Part shown: in pieces, positions 26,404 through 38,135 of the stretch
Layout: each line of letters starts with the position of its first letter
Numbering within the stretch: position 1 is the stretch's first letter
Assembly: GCF_003259225.1 (NCBI RefSeq)
Contig: NZ_QHJF01000005.1
Coordinates: 236,808-300,807 of the forward strand
Length of the DNA stretch: 64,000 nucleotides
Source of the DNA: Marinomonas arctica
GTDB lineage: Bacteria > Pseudomonadota > Gammaproteobacteria > Pseudomonadales > Marinomonadaceae
Reading direction: 5' to 3'
Translations under genes and position numbers: made by a program
Notes under the pieces: generated by a model
What the model was told of the DNA's origin: nothing
The model's input: the letters and a program-made list of their open reading frames with translations, nothing else
Database searches by the model: none

Positions 26404-27276
26404 TTACCAGCCAGTGATTTCTTTAAGTGCAGCACCGATGTCCGCTAGAGAGCGAACGGTTTTAACACCAGCGTCTTGTAGCGCTGCGAATTTCTCGTCA
26501 GCTGTACCTTTACCGCCAGAAATGATCGCGCCAGCGTGACCCATACGCTTACCAGCAGGTGCAGTCACACCAGCAATGTAAGAAACAACAGGCTTAGTCA
26601 CGTTTGCTTTGATGTAAGCAGCCGCTTCTTCTTCAGCAGTACCACCAATTTCACCGATCATCACGATCGCTTCAGTTTGTGGATCGTTTTGGAACATTTC
26701 CAATACGTCGATGAAGCTAGTACCTGGGATTGGGTCACCACCGATGCCTACGCAAGTAGATTGACCGAAGCCAGCATCAGTCGTTTGTTTAACTGCTTCA
26801 TAAGTCAAGGTACCAGAACGAGATACGATGCCTACTTTACCTGGCAAATGGATGTGGCCAGGCATGATGCCGATCTTACATTCGCCTGGTGTGATTACAC
26901 CTGGGCAGTTAGGACCGATTAGACGTACGCCTAGCTCGTCACATTTAACTTTACAGTCAAGCATGTCTAGCGTTGGAACACCTTCAGTGATACAAACGAT
27001 TAGTTTGATACCAGCGTTCGCCGCTTCAAGGATAGAGTCTTTAACAAAAGGCGCTGGAACGTAGATAACAGACGCTTCCGCACCTGTTTGCTCAACCGCT
27101 TCTTTCACTGTGTTGAAAACAGGTAGACCTAGGTGAGTTTGACCACCTTTACCAGGAGTAACACCGCCGACCATTTTCGTTCCGTAAGCAATCGCTTGCT
27201 CAGAGTGGAACGTACCTTGTCCGCCAGTGAAACCTTGACAGATTACTTTAGTATCTTTATTGATTAAAACAGACAT
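26404..27276 (-). CDS. sucD: Succinyl-CoA synthetase alpha subunit
   Basis: 290 residues, full length. CoA-binding Rossmann domain ([22 protein letters not shown]), [33 protein letters not shown] and the phospho-histidine loop [16 protein letters not shown]. Works with SucC to convert succinyl-CoA plus ADP or GDP and phosphate into succinate and NTP in the TCA cycle. The start lies 2 bp after sucC, so the two are coupled. Last gene of the sucAB-lpd-sucCD operon. Confidence 0.98.
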   Translation of the reverse strand: MSVLINKDTKVICQGFTGGQGTFHSEQAIAYGTKMVGGVTPGKGGQTHLGLPVFNTVKEAVEQTGAEASVIYVPAPFVKDSILEAANAGIKLIVCITEGVPTLDMLDCKVKCDELGVRLIGPNCPGVITPGECKIGIMPGHIHLPGKVGIVSRSGTLTYEAVKQTTDAGFGQSTCVGIGGDPIPGTSFIDVLEMFQNDPQTEAIVMIGEIGGTAEEEAAAYIKANVTKPVVSYIAGVTAPAGKRMGHAGAIISGGKGTADEKFAALQDAGVKTVRSLADIGAALKEITGW

Positions 27277-27278
27277 TA

Positions 27279-28445
27279 TTATTTGCCCTCCGCAGCTTTA
27301 ACAACTTGTTCAGCCGCGTCTTTTAGACTTGTTGCAGCGATGATGTCTAGACCTGAGTTTGCTAGAACTTCACGGCCTTTCTCTGCGTTAGTACCTTCAA
27401 GACGAACAACAACAGGCACGTTAACACCTACTTGTTCAACCGCACCGATAATACCTTCAGCGATCATATCGCAACGAACGATACCACCGAAGATGTTAAC
27501 CAATACCGCTTTAACATTGCTGTCAGAAAGGATGATTTTAAACGCTTCAGCAACGCGCTCTTTCGTCGCACCGCCGCCCACGTCTAGGAAGTTAGCAGGT
27601 TTGCCGCCGTGTAGGTTAACGATATCCATCGTACCCATTGCTAGGCCCGCACCGTTTACCATGCAACCAACGTTACCGTCTAGAGCAACGTAGTTAAGCT
27701 CCCATTTAGCCGCGTGTGCTTCACGCTCATCTTCTTGAGATGGATCGTGGAACTCTTGCATTTTCTTCTGACGGTAAACAGCGTTACTGTCGATACCGAT
27801 TTTGCCATCTAGACAGTGAAGGTTGCCTTCTTCTGTGATAACAAGTGGGTTGATTTCAAGAAGCGCGAAATCGTAATCATGGAACATTTGAGACAAACCA
27901 AGGAACACTTTAGTGAACTGTTTGATTTGTGTAGGGTTAAGACCCAATTTAAATGCCAACTCACGAGCTTGGTAAGGCTGAGCACCCACAAGCGGATCAA
28001 TGATCGCTTTATGGATAAGCTCTGGCGTTTCTTCTGCTACTTTCTCGATCTCAACACCGCCTTCTGTAGACGCCATGAAAACAACGCGACGAGTAGAACG
28101 GTCAACTACTGCACCTAGGTACAATTCGTTAGCAATGTCAGTGCAAGATTCTACAAGAATCTTCGCAACAGGCTGACCTTTTGCATCAGTTTGGTAAGTA
28201 ACAAGATTTTTACCAATCCAGTTTTGTGTAAACGCAGCAACTTCTTCATAAGAATCAACAAGCTTTACACCGCCCGCTTTACCGCGACCACCAGCGTGAA
28301 CTTGAGCCTTAACAACCCACTTGTCACCACCAATTTTTTTCGCTGCTTCAACTGCCGCTTCTGGCGTGTCTACTGCGTATCCTGTAGATACTGGCAGGCC
28401 GTATTCAGCAAAAAGCTGTTTAGCCTGATATTCATGTAAGTTCAT
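27279..28445 (-). CDS. sucC: Succinyl-CoA synthetase beta subunit
   Basis: 388 residues. N-terminal ATP-grasp domain ([45 protein letters not shown]), [21 protein letters not shown], and the C-terminal ligase domain ([34 protein letters not shown]). Pairs with SucD. It is preceded by a 90-bp gap holding a GC-rich hairpin, which may lower or set its expression relative to sucAB-lpd. Confidence 0.98.
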   Translation of the reverse strand: MNLHEYQAKQLFAEYGLPVSTGYAVDTPEAAVEAAKKIGGDKWVVKAQVHAGGRGKAGGVKLVDSYEEVAAFTQNWIGKNLVTYQTDAKGQPVAKILVESCTDIANELYLGAVVDRSTRRVVFMASTEGGVEIEKVAEETPELIHKAIIDPLVGAQPYQARELAFKLGLNPTQIKQFTKVFLGLSQMFHDYDFALLEINPLVITEEGNLHCLDGKIGIDSNAVYRQKKMQEFHDPSQEDEREAHAAKWELNYVALDGNVGCMVNGAGLAMGTMDIVNLHGGKPANFLDVGGGATKERVAEAFKIILSDSNVKAVLVNIFGGIVRCDMIAEGIIGAVEQVGVNVPVVVRLEGTNAEKGREVLANSGLDIIAATSLKDAAEQVVKAAEGK

Positions 28446-28501
28446 TTGATTCTTCCGCTCATCTGAATGATTGACATAAGCTCTGCCTGCTAAGACAGAA
28501 A

Positions 28502-28522
28502 TTGCCGGCTCTAGGCCGGCAA
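28502..28522 (-). terminator. Hairpin between lpd and sucC (attenuator or processing site)
   Basis: Perfect 8-bp GC-rich stem, TTGCCGGC / GCCGGCAA, with a 5-base loop, 14 bp after the lpd stop codon. On the reverse strand only TTTCTG follows. It may be a partial terminator or an intercistronic mRNA-stability element within the suc operon. Confidence 0.6.
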
Positions 28523-28535
28523 ATCTAATTTTTTA

Positions 28536-29990
<1,455 letters not shown>

Positions 29991-30059
29991 TCAGTAAAAC
30001 TGAACGACCTAATCAGACCGTTCAGTATTCAATTCATACAAATCAGATGGTACGAATAC

Positions 30060-31592
30060 TTAGATTTCAAGCAAAAGACGTGCAGGGTCTTCAAGCAATT
30101 CTTTGATCGTTACCAAGAATTGTACGGCTTCTTTGCCGTCAATCATACGGTGATCGTAAGACAAGGCCAAATACATCATCGGCTGGATAACGACTTGACC
30201 ATTAACTGCCATTGGACGATCTTGGATTTTATGCATACCCAAAATAGCCGTTTGTGGTGGGTTAATGATAGGCGTAGACATCAACGAACCGAAAGTACCA
30301 CCGTTAGTGATAGTGAAAGTACCACCTTGCATGTCATTCATACCCAGTTTGCCATCACGACCACGAAGAGCGAAGTCCATAATAGTCGACTCGATGTCAG
30401 CAAGCCCCATCGCTTCTGTATTGCGAAGTACTGGCACCATCAAACCACGATCAGTGGACACGGCTACACCAATGTCTTGGTAGCCATGGTAAACCATGTC
30501 ATTGCCATCAATTGACGCGTTCACGGCTGGGAAGCGTTTAAGTGCTTCAGTCGCCGCTTTCACGAAGAATGACATGAAGCCAAGTTTCGTGCCGTTGTGT
30601 GTCTTAGCAAACAAATCTTTGTACTTAGCACGCAATTCCATGACAGGTGCCATATTGACTTCGTTGTAAGTCGTCAACATCGCAGCGGTTTGCTGAGCTT
30701 CGACCAAACGTTTCGCAATCGTGGCACGAAGACGTGTCATTGGAACACGTTTTTCAATACGTCCATCCGCACCTAGAGCGGCCACTGGCGCAGCAGCTGG
30801 TTTAGATGCTGGAGCAGGAGCGGCTTTAGCTGGCGCAGCAGGAGCAGAGGCTTTTGCCTTCACAGCCGCGTCTACGTCTTCTTTTGTGATACGACCACCT
30901 TTGCCAGTTCCTTTCACTTGAGAAGCAGTTAAACCCGCTTCAGAAAGTGCTTTACGAGCAGCAGGACCAGCAACACCATCTTCATCACCATCTGTAGCAG
31001 ATGACGTGGAAGACGCTGTATTAGCAGGCGCTGCTTCAGCAGCAGACGCTCCAACCAAGAAGTTAGCAAGAACTTCATCACTAAGGACAGTATCACCTTC
31101 GTTTTTCAAGATGTCGCCAATCACACCATCAGCAGGCGCTACGACTTCTAAAACAACTTTATCCGTTTCAATATCAACAATGTGCTCATCACGTGAACAC
31201 GCTTCACCTGCTTTCTTGTACCAAGTTGCCACGGTGCCATCGGCAACGGACTCAGGGAAAGTAGGCGCTTTAATTTGAACCGTTTCTTTTGAAGAAGAGG
31301 CCGCAGCGGCTGGCGCTGCTTTTTCCGCTTGCGCTGGAGCGGCAGAAGCTGCTGCACCAGATTCGAAAATAGCCAACACTTCATCGCTCAATACGATGTC
31401 GCCTTCCGCTTTTAAAATCTCTTTTAACACACCATCAGCAGGTGCAACGACTTCTAAGACAACTTTATCTGTCTCGATGTCTACAATGTGCTCATCTCGC
31501 GCACAGGCTTCGCCTGGCTTCTTGTACCAAGTAGCAACGGTGCCGTCTGCTACAGATTCTGGAAAAGTAGGTGCTTTAATTTCAATGCTCAT
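30060..31592 (-). CDS. sucB: 2-oxoglutarate dehydrogenase E2 (dihydrolipoyl succinyltransferase) with two lipoyl domains
   Basis: 510 residues, about 100 more than the usual E2o. It has two nearly identical lipoyl domains (about residues 3-77 and 106-179) with lipoylated lysines in IETDKVV at Lys43 and Lys145, each followed by an Ala/Pro-rich linker. Next come a peripheral-subunit-binding domain ([32 protein letters not shown], ~209-240) and the catalytic core (~280-510) ending with the active-site block [14 protein letters not shown]. The core carries out succinyl transfer to CoA. Most proteobacterial SucB proteins have one lipoyl domain, so this duplication is notable. It sits in the operon between sucA and lpd. 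Confidence 0.96.
   Translation of the reverse strand: MSIEIKAPTFPESVADGTVATWYKKPGEACARDEHIVDIETDKVVLEVVAPADGVLKEILKAEGDIVLSDEVLAIFESGAAASAAPAQAEKAAPAAAASSSKETVQIKAPTFPESVADGTVATWYKKAGEACSRDEHIVDIETDKVVLEVVAPADGVIGDILKNEGDTVLSDEVLANFLVGASAAEAAPANTASSTSSATDGDEDGVAGPAARKALSEAGLTASQVKGTGKGGRITKEDVDAAVKAKASAPAAPAKAAPAPASKPAAAPVAALGADGRIEKRVPMTRLRATIAKRLVEAQQTAAMLTTYNEVNMAPVMELRAKYKDLFAKTHNGTKLGFMSFFVKAATEALKRFPAVNASIDGNDMVYHGYQDIGVAVSTDRGLMVPVLRNTEAMGLADIESTIMDFALRGRDGKLGMNDMQGGTFTITNGGTFGSLMSTPIINPPQTAILGMHKIQDRPMAVNGQVVIQPMMYLALSYDHRMIDGKEAVQFLVTIKELLEDPARLLLEI
31056..31586 (-). repeat. Tandem duplication of the lipoyl-domain coding sequence in sucB
   Basis: The segments coding for residues 3-77 (31362-31586) and 106-179 (31056-31277) are diverged direct repeats. 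The first ~55 encoded residues differ at only a few places (KPGEACAR versus KAGEACSR). Most base differences are at third positions, indicating duplication followed by purifying selection or protein-level conservation rather than a recent copy. Confidence 0.85.
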
Positions 31593-31625
31593 TTTATACC
31601 CTTATCTCTCTGACAGGCTATGGTA

Positions 31626-34463
31626 CTAACCAACTAATGCGTCGTTGACCAGCGCTTCTTGTTCTTCAACATGGATAGACATGTAACCAGCCGCTGGCGC
31701 AGCAGACGAAATTCTACCTGCAAAGCGGATTTTCAATTCTGGATACAATTTTTCCAATACTCGATTCATACGGTGACGATTGGCATGCCAAGCACCTTGG
31801 TTTTTCGGCTCTTCTTGACACCAAACCAAGCTATCAACATTTTTGTACTGTTCTAACTCAGACTCAAGGTCAGCGTATGGGAACGGATACAATTGCTCCA
31901 AACGAATCACAGCAACATCATCTTTTTGCAGCTCTTCACGACGGTTAATCAAGTCGAAATAAACCTTACCACTACATAGGACAATGCGTTTTACTTTATC
32001 CGCTGTAACAGCTTCAGATGATTCTGGCAGAACTGTTTTAAAGCTTCCTTCCGCCAAGTCTTCTAATGTCGAAATTGCTTGTTTGTGACGCAACAAACTC
32101 TTAGGAGACATTATGATCAGCGGACGACGCATAGGACGAATCGCTTGACGACGAAGGATATGGAAAATTTGTGATGGCGTAGTCGGAACACAAACTTGAA
32201 TATTGTATTCGGCACACAACTGCAAGAAGCGTTCTAAACGTGCAGACGAATGCTCTGGTCCTTGACCTTCATAACCATGTGGCAACAACATAGTCAGACC
32301 GCATAAGCGACCCCATTTATGCTCACCGCTGGTAATAAATTGGTCAATAACAACCTGCGCACCGTTGGCAAAATCACCGAATTGCGCTTCCCAAATAACC
32401 AAGCCTTTAGGTGACGTACTCGCATAACCGTATTCAAAGGCCAGCACCGCTTCTTCTGATAAATAAGAGTCGTAAAGATCCATAGTAGGTTGATCTTCAG
32501 ACAAATGTTTCAAAGGAATATACGTGCTACCGTCTTTCTGACTATGAATAACCGCATGGCGATGAGAGAAAGTACCACGACCAGAATCCTGACCTGTAAT
32601 ACGAATCGGATAGCCTTGCTCAAGCAAAGTTGCAAAAGCAAGCGTTTCTGCGTAGCCCCAGTTAAGAGGTAATGCACCCGCTGTCATCTTATCACGGTCT
32701 TGGTAAATCTTTTGTACTTGACGCTGAACAACAACACCATCAGGTATGCTAGTTAATTTTCTAGCCACTTCCTGCAATTTAGAAAGCGGGTAAGTTGTGT
32801 CACCAGCATCAGTCCATTCAACACCAAGATAAGGTTTCCAATCAACAAACGAACCCGTTTGAGATTCAAGTACCAAGCTTTTCGCAACATGGCGAGCATT
32901 ATCAAGGTCTTCTCGATTCTCAACGACCATTTGGTCAGACTTTTCTTGTGTAACCACAGATTCTGCCACGAGACGCTCTGAGTAAAGAGTACGCGTCGTT
33001 TTAAGATTGTTAATTACATTGTACATTAATGGTTGAGTACCAGATGGTTCATCCGTCTCGTTGTGACCACGACGACGGTAACAAACCATGTCAATCACAA
33101 CATCGCGACCGAACTCATAACGATAATCTAGCGCAAGCTGAGTGACAAACAACACAGCTTCTGGATCATCACCATTAACGTGGAAAATTGGCGCTTGAAT
33201 GATTTTAGCAACATCTGTTGCGTATTCAGTAGAGCGAGAATCTTCTTGGCGGTTGGTAGTAAAACCGACCTGGTTATTGATAACGATGTGAACCGTACCA
33301 CCTGTGCGGTAAGCACGGGTTTGAGACATCTGGAATGTCTCCATAACCACACCTTGACCCGCAAACGCTGCATCACCGTGAATCGAAATAGGCACAACAC
33401 TTTTACCTGTTGTATCTTTACGACGATCCTGACGCGCACGAACAGAGCCTTCAACGACCGGAGACACGATTTCCAAGTGTGATGGGTTAAATGACAGAGC
33501 AATGTGTACTTCTCCGCCAGCCGTCATCACGTTAGAAGAGAAACCTTGGTGGTATTTAACGTCGCCAGATGTGTTGACAAGCTTCTTACCTTCAAACTCG
33601 TCAAATAAATCTTTGGGGTTTTTACCAAGCGTATTAACCAATACGTTAAGACGTCCACGGTGAGCCATGCCAATAACAACCTCTTTGGCACCAAGTGCAC
33701 CGGAACGCTGAATCAACTCGTTTACCATAGGGATTAAGCTTTCGCCGCCTTCAAGACCAAAACGCTTGGCACCAGGGTAACGACTAGCAAGATATTTCTC
33801 TAAGCCTTCCGCTGCCGTTAAACGTTCCAGCAGGCTTTCGCGAGTTTCTTGGGAATATTCTGGACGAGAACGAACGGATTCGACACGCTGTTGAAGCCAA
33901 GCTTTTTCTTGTGTATCAACAATGTGCATAAACTCGTAACCAATGCTACCGCAATAGGTTTTTTCAAGTTCCGATACAATTTCACTTAATTTAAGCGCGT
34001 CTTTGCTAAAGAACAAAGAGCCTACATTGAAGACTGTATCTAAATCAGCGCCCGTTAATTGGTGATAGCCAATATCTAAATCAGCTACTTTCTCACGCTT
34101 TTGCAATCCAAGTGGATCAAGTGTTGCATGTTGATGCCCGCGAACGCGATAAGCATTAATCAACTGCAAAACACTGATTTGCTTCTGCTCATGATCAGAA
34201 CTCGCAACATTACCGGTAGAAACAGGCATTGAGCGAAATTTATTCTTACCAATCTGTAGAAACTGCTCTTGAATCACTGAATGAGGTAGATCAGTTGATT
34301 GCGCTTCGCTTACACGAGGCAATTGATCAAAACATTTACGCCATTCTTCCGACACTGAGTTCGGATCGACGAGGTAGCTTTCAAACAACCCTTCAACATA
34401 TTCCAAGTTTCCACCTGAAAAGTGAGAGGTGCTCCACAGCAACTCCATTAAACTTTCGTGCAT
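31626..34463 (-). CDS. sucA: 2-oxoglutarate dehydrogenase E1
   Basis: 945 residues, normal length. N-terminal E2-binding-type segment (LWSTSHFSGGNLEYVEGLFESYL), then the thiamine-diphosphate core: YEFMHIVDTQEKAWLQQRVE, GGESLIPMVNELIQ, VIGMAHRGRLNVLVNTLGK, SFNPSHLEIVSPVVEGSVRARQ, HGDAAFAGQGVVMETFQMS (Mg/ThDP), CYRRRGHNETDEPSGTQPLMY, and the C-terminal transketolase part RLCGLTMLLPHGYEGQGPEHSSARLERFLQL. Decarboxylates 2-oxoglutarate and succinylates the lipoyl group of SucB. First gene of the leftward suc operon. Confidence 0.98.
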   Translation of the reverse strand: MHESLMELLWSTSHFSGGNLEYVEGLFESYLVDPNSVSEEWRKCFDQLPRVSEAQSTDLPHSVIQEQFLQIGKNKFRSMPVSTGNVASSDHEQKQISVLQLINAYRVRGHQHATLDPLGLQKREKVADLDIGYHQLTGADLDTVFNVGSLFFSKDALKLSEIVSELEKTYCGSIGYEFMHIVDTQEKAWLQQRVESVRSRPEYSQETRESLLERLTAAEGLEKYLASRYPGAKRFGLEGGESLIPMVNELIQRSGALGAKEVVIGMAHRGRLNVLVNTLGKNPKDLFDEFEGKKLVNTSGDVKYHQGFSSNVMTAGGEVHIALSFNPSHLEIVSPVVEGSVRARQDRRKDTTGKSVVPISIHGDAAFAGQGVVMETFQMSQTRAYRTGGTVHIVINNQVGFTTNRQEDSRSTEYATDVAKIIQAPIFHVNGDDPEAVLFVTQLALDYRYEFGRDVVIDMVCYRRRGHNETDEPSGTQPLMYNVINNLKTTRTLYSERLVAESVVTQEKSDQMVVENREDLDNARHVAKSLVLESQTGSFVDWKPYLGVEWTDAGDTTYPLSKLQEVARKLTSIPDGVVVQRQVQKIYQDRDKMTAGALPLNWGYAETLAFATLLEQGYPIRITGQDSGRGTFSHRHAVIHSQKDGSTYIPLKHLSEDQPTMDLYDSYLSEEAVLAFEYGYASTSPKGLVIWEAQFGDFANGAQVVIDQFITSGEHKWGRLCGLTMLLPHGYEGQGPEHSSARLERFLQLCAEYNIQVCVPTTPSQIFHILRRQAIRPMRRPLIIMSPKSLLRHKQAISTLEDLAEGSFKTVLPESSEAVTADKVKRIVLCSGKVYFDLINRREELQKDDVAVIRLEQLYPFPYADLESELEQYKNVDSLVWCQEEPKNQGAWHANRHRMNRVLEKLYPELKIRFAGRISSAAPAAGYMSIHVEEQEALVNDALVG

Positions 34464-34840
34464 TCTCGATCACCCTTATGTTCGAGCCAGCTACCGGGGT
34501 CCCGGTATCAACCTATGATTAAGGTCGATCATTTTATCAGGCCCGTAAGGCTATTAAAGCCTCGATTTTTTTGTTTATTTCCAGCTACTTCCGCCCTTCT
34601 ACGTTTAATACTAAACCACTACAAGCGCTTTATTTATAAAAACAAAACCCTTTGAATCCATAATCACTGAGGTAATGGTTTTTCTTAGGTGCTTCCTTGC
34701 CCGTAAAGATCGAATTTTAAATCGTTTTTGCCATATTCTCTACATCAGAATATGCAAAAATGGCGGCATTGAACCATTATTCAAGCCGCCGACTTTCTGT
34801 GATCACATTAAAACAACATTATGGATCACACAAAACATTA
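34464..34840. other. sdhB-sucA intergenic region (promoter region of the suc operon)
   Basis: 377 bp without a gene. It holds the sdh terminator hairpin (34755-34790), a second hairpin with arms TTTTTGCCATATTCT / AGAATATGCAAAAA at 34725-34760, and a near-perfect palindrome, TACCGGG-GT-CCCGGTA, at 34492-34507, about 29 bp before the sucA start. The promoter of sucA must lie in between, but no convincing -35/-10 pair could be chosen. Confidence 0.7.
34755..34790 (-). terminator. Intrinsic terminator of the sdh operon
   Basis: On the reverse strand GGCGGCTTGAA pairs with TTCAATGCCGCC (one bulged base, 6-base loop) and is followed by ATTTTTG. It lies 50 bp after the sdhB stop codon and separates sdhCDAB from sucAB. 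Confidence 0.75.
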
Positions 34841-35551
34841 TCAGGTCGCTCTCTGCAAAAGCATAGTACGAATATTACCAATGGCCTTAGTTGGATTTAA
34901 CCCTTTAGGACAGACGTTTACACAGTTCATGATACCATGGCAACGGAAGACACTAAACGGATCATCTAGATCACTAAGACGCTCTTGGGTGGCCGTATCA
35001 CGACTATCTGCCAAGAAACGGTAGGCTTGCAGCAATCCTGAAGGTCCTACAAACTTATCTGGATTCCACCAGAAAGATGGACATGCAGTCGAACAGCAAG
35101 CACACAAGATACATTCATAAAGACCATCAAGCTTTTCACGTTCTTCTGGGCTTTGCAAACGCTCAATCGCTGGCGCAGGCGTATCATTTAGCAAATAAGG
35201 ACGAATCTTCTCATATTGCTTGTAGAACTGCCCCATATCAACCACAAGGTCACGAACCACCGGCAAACCAGGAAGAGGACGCAATACCAACTTGCCTTTT
35301 TTTACAGCCTCAGAAACCGGCGTAATACAAGCCAAGCCATTTTTCCCTGACATATTCATACCGTCAGAGCCACACACACCCTCACGACATGAACGGCGGT
35401 ATGAAATACTTGGATCTTGCGCTTTAAGCAAGTTCAAAACATCAAGCACCATCAAGTCTTTACCTGCTGGCAACTCAATCTCATAATCCTGCATGTAAGG
35501 AGCGTCGTCCTTCTCAGGATTGTAGCGATAGATACTAACTAACATTGACAT
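34841..35551 (-). CDS. sdhB: Succinate dehydrogenase iron-sulfur subunit
   Basis: 236 residues. N-terminal [2Fe-2S] domain with SCREGVCGSDGMNMSGKNGLAC, C-terminal domain with ECILCACCSTACPSFWWN and FRCHGIMNCVNVCPKGLNPTKAIG supplying the [4Fe-4S] and [3Fe-4S] ligands. Transfers electrons from SdhA flavin to quinone in the SdhCD membrane anchor. Last gene of the sdhCDAB operon, 6 bp after sdhA. A second in-frame ATG is two codons in. Confidence 0.98.
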   Translation of the reverse strand: MSMLVSIYRYNPEKDDAPYMQDYEIELPAGKDLMVLDVLNLLKAQDPSISYRRSCREGVCGSDGMNMSGKNGLACITPVSEAVKKGKLVLRPLPGLPVVRDLVVDMGQFYKQYEKIRPYLLNDTPAPAIERLQSPEEREKLDGLYECILCACCSTACPSFWWNPDKFVGPSGLLQAYRFLADSRDTATQERLSDLDDPFSVFRCHGIMNCVNVCPKGLNPTKAIGNIRTMLLQRAT

Positions 35552-35557
35552 AACTCC

Positions 35558-37330
35558 TTAGTATGAACGAGCCTTAGGTGGGAAAGCTTCCATGGTCTTT
35601 GGCGCAAAGTTTACATCACGCTTGGTTACAGTCTTACCTACTGGATGGAACAAAGAATGTTTCAACCAGTTTTCATCGTCACGTTCAGTAAAGTCATTGC
35701 GAGCATGAGCACCACGGCTTTCCTTACGGAATTCAGCCGGAATAGCTGTCGCTTCAGCAACTTCAAGTAAATTTTCAAGCTCTAAAGCCTCAATACGCGC
35801 TGTATTGAATGCTTGACTCTTATCCTCAAGGTACAAGTTTTCAACACGAGTACGAATTTCTTTTAGCTGTGCAAGGCCTTTTTGCATTGCTTCGCCATCA
35901 CGGAACACACCGAAATAAAGCTGCATTACACGCTGCAGATCAGCACGCACCGCCGCAACACTTTCGCCGCCTGTGGAGCTATTCAAACGATTCAAACGAA
36001 CCAATGCTTTTTCTATGTTGGTCTCATCAGCGTCTAATGAATCAAAACCTTCATCTAACGACTTTTTAACATGCAAACCAACCGCTCGACCAAATACCAC
36101 CAAGTCTAGCAGTGAGTTACCACCAAGACGGTTAGCGCCGTGAACAGACACACAAGCCGCTTCACCACAAGCATAAAGACCATCAATAATAACGTCTTCG
36201 CCCGCTTCGTTTTGTTTAAGCGCTTGACCACCGATGTTTGTAGGAATACCACCCATCATGTAGTGACAAGTTGGAATAACAGGAATCGGCTCTTTCACTG
36301 GATCAACGTGCGCAAAAGTACGAGACAACTCAAGTATACCAGGAAGACGCTTATTCAACGTTTCCTCACCCAAGTGATCCAACTTAAGCAATACGTGATC
36401 GCCATCAGGACCACAACCACGACCTTCCAAAATCTCAAGAATCATCGAACGAGCAACTACATCTCGACCAGCAAGATCTTTGGCGTTTGGAGCATAACGC
36501 TCCATGAAACGTTCACCGTCTTTGTTGATCAGATAGCCACCTTCACCACGACAACCTTCCGTCACTAGCGTACCAGCACCGTAAATGCCTGTTGGGTGGA
36601 ATTGCCACATCTCCATATCTTGCATTGGGAAACCAGCGCGCAATGCCATACCAACACCATCACCCGTGTTGATGTGAGCATTGGTTGTTGATTGATAAAT
36701 ACGACCTGCACCACCTGTCGCAATAACCGTTGCCTTAGCTTTAAGGTAAACCGTCTCACCACTTTCGATACAAATAGCAATCACACCAACAACAGCATCT
36801 TCACTGTTTTTTACCAGATCCGTCGCATACCATTCATTAAAGAAGGTTGTACCGCCTTTAAGGTTGCCTTGATACAAAGTGTGAAGCAGAGCATGACCCG
36901 TTCGGTCTGCCGCCGCACAAGTACGAGCAGCTTGACCACCCTTACCAAAGTCTTTCGACTGACCACCAAATGGGCGTTGATAAATACGACCTTGCTCAGT
37001 ACGAGAAAAAGGCAAGCCCATGTGTTCAAGTTCAAAAACGGCTTGAGGACCAACGGAACACATGTATTCAATTGCATCTTGGTCGCCAATATAATCTGAC
37101 CCTTTTACGGTGTCATACATGTGCCAGCGCCAATCATCGTTTGGATCATCACTTGCAATCGCACAAGTAATACCACCCTGCGCAGACACTGTGTGCGAGC
37201 GAGTAGGAAACACCTTAGTAACACATGCCGTATTCAAACCAGACTCGGTCAACTGGAGCGCAGCACGCATACCTGCGCCACCCCCACCGATAACAATGGC
37301 ATCAAAGGAAATAGTACGAATATTTGCCAT
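35558..37330 (-). CDS. sdhA: Succinate dehydrogenase flavoprotein subunit
   Basis: 590 residues. FAD-binding N-terminus ([19 protein letters not shown]), covalent flavin histidine in [12 protein letters not shown], substrate and catalytic region [36 protein letters not shown] block ([15 protein letters not shown]), [21 protein letters not shown], and the C-terminal [20 protein letters not shown]. Oxidises succinate to fumarate at the inner face of the cytoplasmic membrane. Located between sdhD and sdhB in the normal order. Confidence 0.98.
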   Translation of the reverse strand: MANIRTISFDAIVIGGGGAGMRAALQLTESGLNTACVTKVFPTRSHTVSAQGGITCAIASDDPNDDWRWHMYDTVKGSDYIGDQDAIEYMCSVGPQAVFELEHMGLPFSRTEQGRIYQRPFGGQSKDFGKGGQAARTCAAADRTGHALLHTLYQGNLKGGTTFFNEWYATDLVKNSEDAVVGVIAICIESGETVYLKAKATVIATGGAGRIYQSTTNAHINTGDGVGMALRAGFPMQDMEMWQFHPTGIYGAGTLVTEGCRGEGGYLINKDGERFMERYAPNAKDLAGRDVVARSMILEILEGRGCGPDGDHVLLKLDHLGEETLNKRLPGILELSRTFAHVDPVKEPIPVIPTCHYMMGGIPTNIGGQALKQNEAGEDVIIDGLYACGEAACVSVHGANRLGGNSLLDLVVFGRAVGLHVKKSLDEGFDSLDADETNIEKALVRLNRLNSSTGGESVAAVRADLQRVMQLYFGVFRDGEAMQKGLAQLKEIRTRVENLYLEDKSQAFNTARIEALELENLLEVAEATAIPAEFRKESRGAHARNDFTERDDENWLKHSLFHPVGKTVTKRDVNFAPKTMEAFPPKARSY

Positions 37331-37333
37331 TAC

Positions 37334-37681
37334 TTATAGCCCCCAAAGAACTTGAACACCCCATACGATGTAAATAAACATTACAAGACCGCATAGAGAT
37401 TGAAAGAAGAAACGCGCACCCGTTGCTTTAATATAGTCCGTTGAAATAGACCACAATCCAATCCAAGAGTGCATACCAATCGATAACAGCACCATTAGGC
37501 TGAATATACGCATCCATGTCGCTTCAAATAAAGCACTCCACTGATCGTATGTAAGATCAGGATTCAGCAACAAGTAACCAATGATAAAAACCGTGTACAA
37601 AGATAATACAACGGCAGACACTCGCTGCATCATCCAGTCATAAAGACCAGAGCGACCAAAACTTGTGATTTGAGTTACCAT
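37334..37681 (-). CDS. sdhD: Succinate dehydrogenase membrane anchor subunit SdhD
   Basis: 115 residues from ATG 37681 (MVTQITSFGRSGLYDWMMQRVSA, the usual start); a GTG two codons upstream is less likely. Three hydrophobic helices, with the conserved SGLYDWMMQR and HSWIGLWSISTDYIK (heme b and quinone-site region). It overlaps the end of sdhC by 7 bases, indicating coupled translation. Confidence 0.93.
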   Translation of the reverse strand: MVTQITSFGRSGLYDWMMQRVSAVVLSLYTVFIIGYLLLNPDLTYDQWSALFEATWMRIFSLMVLLSIGMHSWIGLWSISTDYIKATGARFFFQSLCGLVMFIYIVWGVQVLWGL

Positions 37682-38052
37682 ATCCACACTCCTGCTAACA
37701 CGATTAGAACAACAGCAATCGCAATATTTGCAATAGCAGCACTACGCCCACTTTCTAGCTCTTCAAAGTATCCCATATCCATAAACAAGTGCTTCACACC
37801 TGCCACAAAATGATACATCAGCGCGGAGACAACACCCCAAATAATGAACTTCGCTAGGAAGCTTGTCTGCAGTGCATTAACCACCTGATCAAAACCTTCC
37901 TGCGATTCCAAAGAAAGGTCAAAGGCATAAAACAAGAAAGCCAATCCTACAAAAAGGATAATTCCTGTTATGCGGTGAAGAATAGATACAATTGCTGTGA
38001 CGGGCATCGATATTGTTGAAATATCAAGGTTGACTGGTCTTTTTTTATTCAC
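37675..38052 (-). CDS. sdhC: Succinate dehydrogenase cytochrome b556 subunit SdhC
   Basis: 125 residues from GTG 38052. This gives VNKKRPVNLDISTISMPVTA, which lines up with the usual SdhC N-terminus. The frame is open 12 codons further only to a TTG. Three membrane helices with SILHRITGIILFVGLAFLFYA and the heme-ligand helix YHFVAGVKHLFMDMG. Anchors SdhAB and binds heme b and quinone with SdhD. First gene of the operon, divergent from gltA over a 572-bp region. Confidence 0.93.
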   Translation of the reverse strand: MNKKRPVNLDISTISMPVTAIVSILHRITGIILFVGLAFLFYAFDLSLESQEGFDQVVNALQTSFLAKFIIWGVVSALMYHFVAGVKHLFMDMGYFEELESGRSAAIANIAIAVVLIVLAGVWIW

Positions 38053-38120
38053 GACTTTTACACCATTTTGTATTGATTGAATGGTCAATCACGACCCAAT
38101 GTCTATACGTGCTATATTTA

Positions 38121-38135
38121 ACTCTGGATCAGAGT
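38121..38135. promoter_or_regulatory. Palindrome in the sdhC promoter region
   Basis: ACTCTG-GAT-CAGAGT, perfect 6-bp arms. On the reverse strand it lies between a weak TTTACT and TATAGC, spaced 16 bp, about 45-75 bp before the sdhC start. It is therefore placed to act as an operator within the promoter. The regulator is unknown. Confidence 0.4.

Noticed and set aside
34798..34807. TGTGATCACA palindrome resembling a CRP site near the end of sdhB
   Set aside because: CRP sites need a 6-base spacer between TGTGA and TCACA; here there is none, and it lies downstream of the operon.
36692..37099. 135-codon plus-strand open frame inside sdhA
   Set aside because: Antisense shadow of a highly conserved gene; composition and lack of context argue against coding. 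The same applies to long antisense frames in sucB (30120-30515), sdhA (36140-36568), sucC, uxaC and the GH31 gene.
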